DNA of 64,000 nt, taken from positions 1 to 64,000 of the forward strand of contig SZWC01008571.1 of assembly GCA_023375785.1 (NCBI GenBank), written 5' to 3'. The translations under genes were made by a program, and so were the position numbers. Origin of the DNA: Penium margaritaceum (taxonomy: Eukaryota; Streptophyta; Zygnematophyceae; Desmidiales; Peniaceae). The notes under the pieces were generated by a model. It had not been told where the DNA came from and made no database searches. It saw nothing but the letters and a program-made list of their open reading frames with translations. How positions within the stretch are numbered: the first letter of the stretch is position 1; each line of letters starts with the position of its first letter. This document shows, piece after piece, positions 57,501-64,000 of the stretch.

Positions 57501-58034
57501 TGAAGGACAGCTTCCTAGCACTGTTGTCGCTTGCGTGGCAGCAGAGGACGGCCAGCTAACTCACTAGCACACACAGGTGGAGGTGAGAACAGCAAGGGGT
57601 TGGCTAGGGACATAAACAAAGTGTCATAAGCTGCAAATACTTAATCATAGAGAGGGATAGAGAGATAACAACTAAGGCCTAGACAACCCAAATAGTGTCT
57701 CTGACCTGGTGGGTGCACACACACGCGGCGCCCAAGGGCGCACATTTTCTAGCAGGACAAAACAGTGCGAAAAACACAATTTTTGGCATAAATCCCTACA
57801 GACACGTCAAACAACGAGCTGTCTAAACTAGAACGGCCGCACCAACCAGAGCTACATCTTGATAGGCTCCACGCACATGTGCTATCCCACGGCACGAGTC
57901 TAAGAAAGAAGAAGATCTTTTTGGCGCCCGTCCGGCTGTCGTTCTTCCGCCACCGCAGCCATGTCAAAGATCTGCACGTGAATGGACATGAGCCGAGGGG
58001 TCACCGTAAGCTGTGTACGACACACAAAACAACA
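57501..58034 (-). repeat. 5' LTR of D
   Basis: A 534-bp LTR that aligns over its full length with 50050-50575. Minus strand start TGTTGTTTTGTGTGTCG, end CTGTCCTTCA. Confidence 0.9.
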
Positions 58035-58760
<726 letters not shown>

Positions 58761-59360
58761 GCAACTGATTTAGCTCCCCGTCAAATGTTCCATTTTTTTG
58801 TAGAAATTTCTTTTGAGCTTTGCTTGTGGCCATATCGACTCAGCCATTGCTCGGTTGACGACCAAACTAAGACATCAGAGTAAGTTCGCCGAAGGAAATG
58901 GACGGATTGACATACGAGCAAGGAAAAGTGAATACATATTCTTGAAGAATCATGAAGGTGACTCTCATGATGAGAAATGATTGCATACACCGTTTCCGAC
59001 ACAAGCTTTCTTGGCCAACAGCGCCATGTCATTGTTTCGCCACAAAAACTGTGCCGTGAGGGCCGTGTAATGCAATTTTAACAACTCTATAGATGTATAG
59101 GTACATATGTATATACAAAAATGTATGTGTGTATGTATGTGGTATACTTGACATAGAATTAGGTTTGGACACACATTGTCATAAGATGGTATGTTTGATG
59201 AAATAGATGTAAGTGTCAAATTTGGCAACTTTCTGTTAGTGTATGTTTTATTCTTCGTGTACTTTGATTTGATTATGCATCTTGAACAAAACGAAGATGT
59301 TTTTCTACTACCTCTTTCTACCTCATGGACTTGAGAAAAGAAGTCTTTGGGGATTTAGAA
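58761..59360. other. Unassigned DNA right of the hAT-like fragment
   Basis: AT-rich with a short GT/ATGT-rich patch near 59095-59145. No domain recognised. It may contain decayed transposon sequence. Confidence 0.45.
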
Positions 59361-60034
59361 ATGGGGCATAATACCCATAACACCCATGAATGGAGGGGGT
59401 AAGGAATGTCATACCCGGCAACTTAAAAAATAAGTCAGCCCTGCCCACTCGCTTCACCATCCTCGATTAGAAGCATGCGCCGCTGATCGAGGGAAGCGAG
59501 GTGCACCATGTTGACCCCCCACGCGATTCTCGCTCCCACGCGAGAATGGCGATCAAGCGAAAACGCCCGTTTTTGAGTTTGGGCGAAGACGCTTTTGTTT
59601 TCATTTTTCTTGTTCTCACTCGCAAACCGTAAAGATCTTCCATTCAAACCGTAGTCAGACCCTGCCCGAAATTGCATTCGGGGTTTGGGGTTTTATTCTT
59701 GCATACGCTCCTGCTGGGCCCCGTGGTAGCATGGCCCAGCAGGTTCCCTTTCAACACATGGGGAGTCTCACACCCCCCATGCAAACCATAGGCAACCCCC
59801 CCGCCCCCCCCCACGAACATTCACAAACCTCTGGAGGGGTTTGTGAATACTCGAAGTGATTGATGACGTCAGCATGTCGACACTGCATTGCATGCAGCGT
59901 CGACATGTTGCGTTTTCTCGCTGTCCGTGGGTAAAATGTCAATACTCTCATGTCCGTGGGCAAGGGAGTCTTATTCTTCCGAACGCCGGGTAGGGCATAC
60001 ACACAATAGAATATTGTGGGTAATCCCCACATGT
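59361..60034. other. Hairpin-rich, CG-rich island, possible TIR element
   Basis: Three perfect or near-perfect hairpins: ATTCTCGC/GCGAGAAT at 59526-59547, TTCACAAACC/GGTTTGTGAA at 59820-59847, and a 16-bp arm pair with one mismatch at 59873-59907 (CATGTCGAC/GTCGACATG outer stem). The left edge GGGGCATAATACCCATAA weakly matches the reverse complement of the right edge (GGGGATTACCCACAATA). TGTCCGTGGG occurs twice (59922, 59951). The TIR interpretation is tentative. Confidence 0.35.
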
Positions 60035-61898
60035 ACCCTATAAAATGTTATCATCTATAATGATGAAATTCCTCCTACAGTTTTCTTTGCAAATGGGTGT
60101 ACAGAAAAAGTGAAAAAGGCAAGGGTAATGAAGAATGGGTTTCAATCCATGCAAAAATGCGCCTTCATTTGTTACTTGTCCTTGAAGAACATACTTGGGT
60201 TCATTGCGCAGCAAATTGAAATATTTTGTTTCCGTTCTCGATTAGATTCAGAATAAATGAATGCGAGGTGCCTAGTTCAACCCTACTTTCGACCCCGAGT
60301 CACGCCCGCCTTATGTCGCCAGTCTGCGATGCTCAAACTAATCCTGGTGTAGCGGAGAGGCATGTAGTCGAGGTACTATTCTGTCGGATGCCTATATGCG
60401 ACTTCAAATCGCTATGGCCACAGAAAACAAACAAAGAAAAATCTTGTTGACTTACCATGCAGGGTAACAGTCTCAATGAGGAGAGATTCTGTGCTTCCGC
60501 AATACACCGATGGGGTCACCAGCGGTGACCGTTGGCCGTTCGATAGCTGCATTTTCTTCTATCGAGTGGCTGAGAAATTTCCATCAGCGAGCCTATCGAA
60601 GTAATGGGGACGCAGGGGTAGGAGGTACGTGGCTGAGAAGTGGCGCGCGTGGATGCGAAGTCGGATGGAAGGGTCTCGTATTCTCTTCAGCCATTTATGA
60701 TTCACTATTCATGGTCAATTGGCCTTTCGATCGGCTTACAAGATGAGTATGTTGTACTATTCATAATCGTGAGGCAGCTCACCAGGATCTCCGCGCTGTG
60801 CGTGGAGATCCTGGTGAGCAATCTTCATGGTAGGTGTAAACGACAAAGTTGAACGCACCTGCATTCAAGCGACGCGGGAGGTGCGCATGTTCGCAAATTT
60901 TGTCGGAATTTTTCGAGCGGAAACGCGCTCCAGTCAGTGGAAAGGAAAATGTCTTCCGGCGAATGAGAAAGGAAAACCTTCTCCGCTTTTGAATGGATGA
61001 AAGAGGACTTCCTCTTTGGCGTAGGAGGTCGAAGAATCACTTTTGCACTGAAATGAGGAAAGTCGGTTTCGCGCACAAGAGTGAAAAAGATGGAATGTCC
61101 ATTGAGATGGAATGCCCATGATGGAATGTGAATGGAGAGGGAATTCATATTCCATTATTTTTTAAAGAGGTAAGCCCCTGACATGGATGATGCAGGAAAG
61201 TTGTTATGAAACATGATAACGGAAAGTGGAATTCGGGTACCTCTGAGGGAAGGACGGTTTGGAATAACCAACCTGTATTTCATGTTCCATGGACTGGTTC
61301 AGGGTTTAGGGTTGTTTACGGTACTGGGACGTGAAGTCACATTTGGGAAAACAAAAAAGGAATTCATTGTCCTTAAACGAAATGGGAAACGTTTGATGTC
61401 ATGGTCAGTACAGGCAATGCAAGAAGCGAGGGTTTGCTTCTGGATGTCACTTGTCCACACTAGGTTTGTCCTTTTAACGCTTGCTACTCTTAGCAGGTTC
61501 CTCTTTTTTCCATGATGTAGCTGTTCCTAGTTCATCCAATAGAATGTAAATTCCTATTTCATCAACAGACAATGTCTCTTTTTGTTCACCAAACAGGACT
61601 TTGCAGTCGCATCAAACAGAGAAACCTGATTCGGTAACACCGAACAGGAAAAAACAAACAGCACCCACGTAACTATGACCGTCACGTGAGTCATGACGTG
61701 CTTCCTGGTTATGTAGCCTCATCCTGTCTCAGATGGTATATGTGGAAAGAAATGAAGAAGCATCGGGGACAAACCCGACTAGTGAGTGGTAAATGTTTTT
61801 TGGCCGTGGTCGTAATTGTTCCAGGAAAGGATATTTGAAATGGAATGTTATTAATGAAGGAAATGAAATCAAATGTGTCTGAAATAATTCAGAAAAAA
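60035..61898. other. Unassigned DNA with one strong hairpin
   Basis: Open frames up to 107 codons exist on either strand, but none has a recognised domain. Palindrome GGTCACCAGCGGTGACC lies at 60514-60530. GGAATG and ATTCC motifs are frequent near 61080-61170 and 61840-61870. Confidence 0.4.
60777..60819. repeat. Perfect 16-bp inverted repeat (compact hairpin)
   Basis: GCTCACCAGGATCTCC pairs exactly with GGAGATCCTGGTGAGC, and the inner GCGC/GCGT extends the stem to 20 bp with a three-base loop. It is isolated; no terminator T run follows, and the stem is shorter than a typical plant miRNA precursor. Confidence 0.75.
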
Positions 61899-64000
61899 AA
61901 TGTTACGGGCAAGTGGAACGTCAGAATGAAGAGGCGTAAAATGCAGAGCGTAGGCCCAGCCGTACAGTACAGCCAGGTGCGATTGTCTCGAAGAAACACC
62001 GACAATGGGTGTAGAACGTGCGTCGGGAGCAGTGAGCGCAGGCACGCACCCAGTGCACGCGTACGACCCCCGGTCCACGAATTGTTCTGGGCAAGTGGAA
62101 CGTCAGGATGGAGAGGCGTAAAATGCGGAGCGTAGGCGTAGCCGTACGGTACAGCCACGTGCGACTGCCCGGAAGAAACACCGACCGTGGGTGCAGAACG
62201 TGCGTCGGGAGCAATGAGCGTAGGCACGCATCCAGTGCACGCGTACGACCCCCGGTCCACGAATTGTTCCCGGCAAGTGGAATGTCAGAACGGAGAGGCA
62301 TAAAATGCGGAGCGTAGGCGCAGCCGTACAGTACAGCCAGGTGTGATTGTCCCGAAGAAGCACTGACCGTGGGTGCAGAACGTGCATCGGGAGCAGTGAG
62401 CGCAAGCACGCACCCAGTGCACGCGTACGACCCCCGGTTCACGAATTCTTCCGAGCAAGTGGAACGTCGGAATGGAGAGGCGCAAAATGCGAAGCGTAGG
62501 CGCAGCCGTACAGTACAGCCAGGTGTGATTGTCCCAAAGAAACACCGACCTTGGGTGCAGAACATGTGTCGGGAGCAGTAAGCGCAAGCACGCACCCAGT
62601 GCACGCGTACGACCCCCGGTCCACGAATTGTTCTGAGCAAGTGGAACGTCAGAATGGAGAGGCGTAGAATGGGGAGCGTAGGCGCAGCCGTACAAAACAG
62701 CCAGGTGCAATTGCCCCGAAGAAACACCGACCGTGGGTGCAGAACGTGCATCGAGAGCAGTGAGCGCAGGCACGCACCCAATGCACGCGTACGACCCCCG
62801 GTCCACGAATTTTTTTGGGCAAGTGGAACGTCAGAATGGAGAGGCGTAAAATGCGGAGCGTAGATGCAGCCGTACAATACAGCTAGGTGCGATTTCCGTG
62901 AAGAAACACGGACCGTAGGTGCAGAACGTGCGTCGGGAGCAGTGAGCGCAGGCACAAACCCAGTGCACTCGTATGACCCCCGGTCCACGAATTGTTCCGG
63001 GCAAGTGGAACGTCACAATGGAGAGGCGTAAAATGCGGAGCATAAGCACAGCCGTATAGTACAGCCAGGTGCGATTGACCCAAAGAAACACCGACCGTGG
63101 GTGCAGAACGTGCGTCGGGAGCAGTGAGCACAGGCACGCACCCAGTGCACGCGTACGACCCCCAGTTCACGAATTGTTCCGGGCAAGTGGAATGTCGGAA
63201 TGGAAAGGCGTAAAATGCGAAGCGTAGGCGCAGCCGTACAGTACAGCCAGGTGTAATTGTCCCAAAGAAACACCGACCTTGCCTGCAGAAGATGCGTCGG
63301 GAGCAGTGAGCGCAGGCACGCACCCAGTGCACGCGTACGACCCCCGGTCCACGAATTGTTCTGAGCAAGTGGAACGTCAGAATGGAGAGGCGTAAAATGC
63401 GAAGCGTAGGCGCAGCCGTATAGTACAGCCAGGTCCGATTGTCCCCAAGAAACACCGACCGTGGGTGCAGAACGTGCGTCAAAGGCATTGAGCGCAGGCA
63501 CGCACCCAATGCACGCGTACGACCCCCAGTCCACGAATTGTTCCGGGCGTGTGGAACGTCAAAATGGAGAGGCGTAAAATGCGGAGCGTAAGCACAACCG
63601 TACATTACAGCCAGGTGTGATTGCCCCAAAGAAACACCGACCGTGGGTGAAGAACATGCGTCGGGAGCGGTGAGCGCAGGCACGCACCCAGTGCACGCGT
63701 ACGACCCCCGGTCCACGAATTGTTCCGGACAAGTGGAACGTCAGAATGGAGAGGCATAAAATGCGGAGCGTAGGCGCAGCCGTACAGTACAGCCAGGTGC
63801 AATTGTCCCGAAGAAACACCGACCATGGATGCACAACGTGCATTCGAAGCAGTGAGCGCAGGCACGCACCCAGTGCACGCGTACGACCCCTGCTCCACGA
63901 ATTGTTCCGGGCAAGTGGAACGTCAGAATGGAGAGGCCTAAAATGCGGAGTGTAGGCACAGCCGTACAGTACAGCCAAGTGCGGTTGTCCCAAAGAAACA
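61899..64000. repeat. 182-bp tandem satellite array
   Basis: About 11.5 head-to-tail copies, each exactly 182 bp: the GCAAGTGG anchor recurs at 61909, 62091, 62273, 62455, 62637, 62819, 63001, 63183, 63365, 63547, 63729 and 63911. The units differ by substitutions and show no indels. The sequence is CpG-rich, and many differences are CG to TG or CA, as expected of methylated repeats. The array continues past the window. The unit length is in the range of plant centromeric or subtelomeric satellites. Long open frames on the minus strand are a by-product of repetition. Confidence 0.95.

Larger units (their letters stand above)
50050..58034 (-). mobile_element. Ty1/copia element D with perfect CAAGG target duplication
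   Basis: A 7985-bp minus-strand element. LTRs are 50050-50575 and 57501-58034, with CAAGG at 50045-50049 and 58035-58039. The primer site TGGTATCAGAGC is at 57489-57500 and the polypurine tract at 50576-50588. Reading minus: a leader of over 1 kb with CCGCGG-rich repeats (57488-56400), gag (about 56370-54900), protease (VDSGATHHM near 54610), integrase, linker, RT and RNase H. A 432-bp foldback element sits in the linker. The LTRs are roughly 85-90% alike by eye. It is broken, with about ten or more breaks. This family is distinct from A-C. Confidence 0.9.

Noticed and set aside
60777-60819. microRNA precursor
   Set aside because: The stem of 20 bp with a three-base loop is too short for a plant pre-miRNA, and the flanks do not pair further.
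60825-61148. 107-codon minus-strand frame as a host gene
   Set aside because: No recognised domain, no supporting context and similar frames occur by chance at this composition. Left unassigned.
61921-63993. Long minus-strand open frames (up to 355 codons) in the satellite
   Set aside because: They arise because 182 is not a multiple of 3 and the unit has few stops. The same short sentence is read in shifting frames, with no start context, domain or end conservation.
61899-64000. CRISPR-like array
   Set aside because: Units are contiguous 182-bp repeats with no spacers, in a eukaryotic context.

Overview
This window looks like repeat-dominated nuclear DNA of a eukaryote, most likely of the green lineage (plant or streptophyte alga). 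That is an inference from the plant-type Ty1/copia proteins, polypurine tracts and LTR organisation; the species cannot be named from the sequence. I find no intact host protein gene, rRNA or functional tRNA gene. Almost everything between 1.6 and 58 kb is nested, decayed Ty1/copia LTR elements. The flanks are simple sequence (1-590), a decayed hAT-like transposase (58.0-58.8 kb), unassigned DNA with hairpins (59-61.9 kb) and a 182-bp satellite array (61.9-64 kb, running off the window).

Five LTR groups can be told apart. Family A has LTRs of about 700 bp, begins TGTTGGAATGATGCTCC and ends CCAACA. Its copies are A1 (23785-33716), A3 (37426-49301) and A2 (37673-43920). Family B has LTRs of about 920-980 bp beginning TGTTGAA. 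Its copies are B1 (1612-19112), the tandem pair B2/B3 (4830-16480), B4 (20561-23784) and B5 (34837-49394). Family C (26391-31036, minus) has LTRs of about 770 bp and encodes gag but no visible integrase or reverse transcriptase. Family D (50050-58034, minus) has LTRs of about 530 bp and a perfect CAAGG target duplication. A possible fifth LTR lies at about 33725-34368.

The nesting gives a relative chronology. B1 was hit by the minus-strand tandem array B2/B3, which has three LTRs and two internal regions, and by an unclassified 510-bp repeat. A1 was hit by C. B5 was hit by A3, whose 5' LTR was hit by A2, the youngest-looking copy (LTRs about 96% alike by eye over the first 310 bp). D landed beside or within the hAT-like remnant, and its integrase-RT linker holds a 432-bp foldback element.

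Three shared regulatory themes stand out. (1) Families A, B and C carry a primer site, GGGTTATGGGCCCA, complementary to the anticodon arm of initiator tRNA-Met. This is the half-tRNA priming known from Drosophila copia and Ty5. Family D instead has the ordinary TGGTATCAGAGC site. (2) A and C LTRs contain a tRNA-like A box and B box; in seven of the eight copies the spacing is exactly 44 bp, as in a real tRNA. (3) Family A LTRs carry a cluster of TTCTAGAA/GAAGCTTC motifs upstream of a TATA box, matching heat-shock elements and recalling the heat-activated copia element ONSEN.
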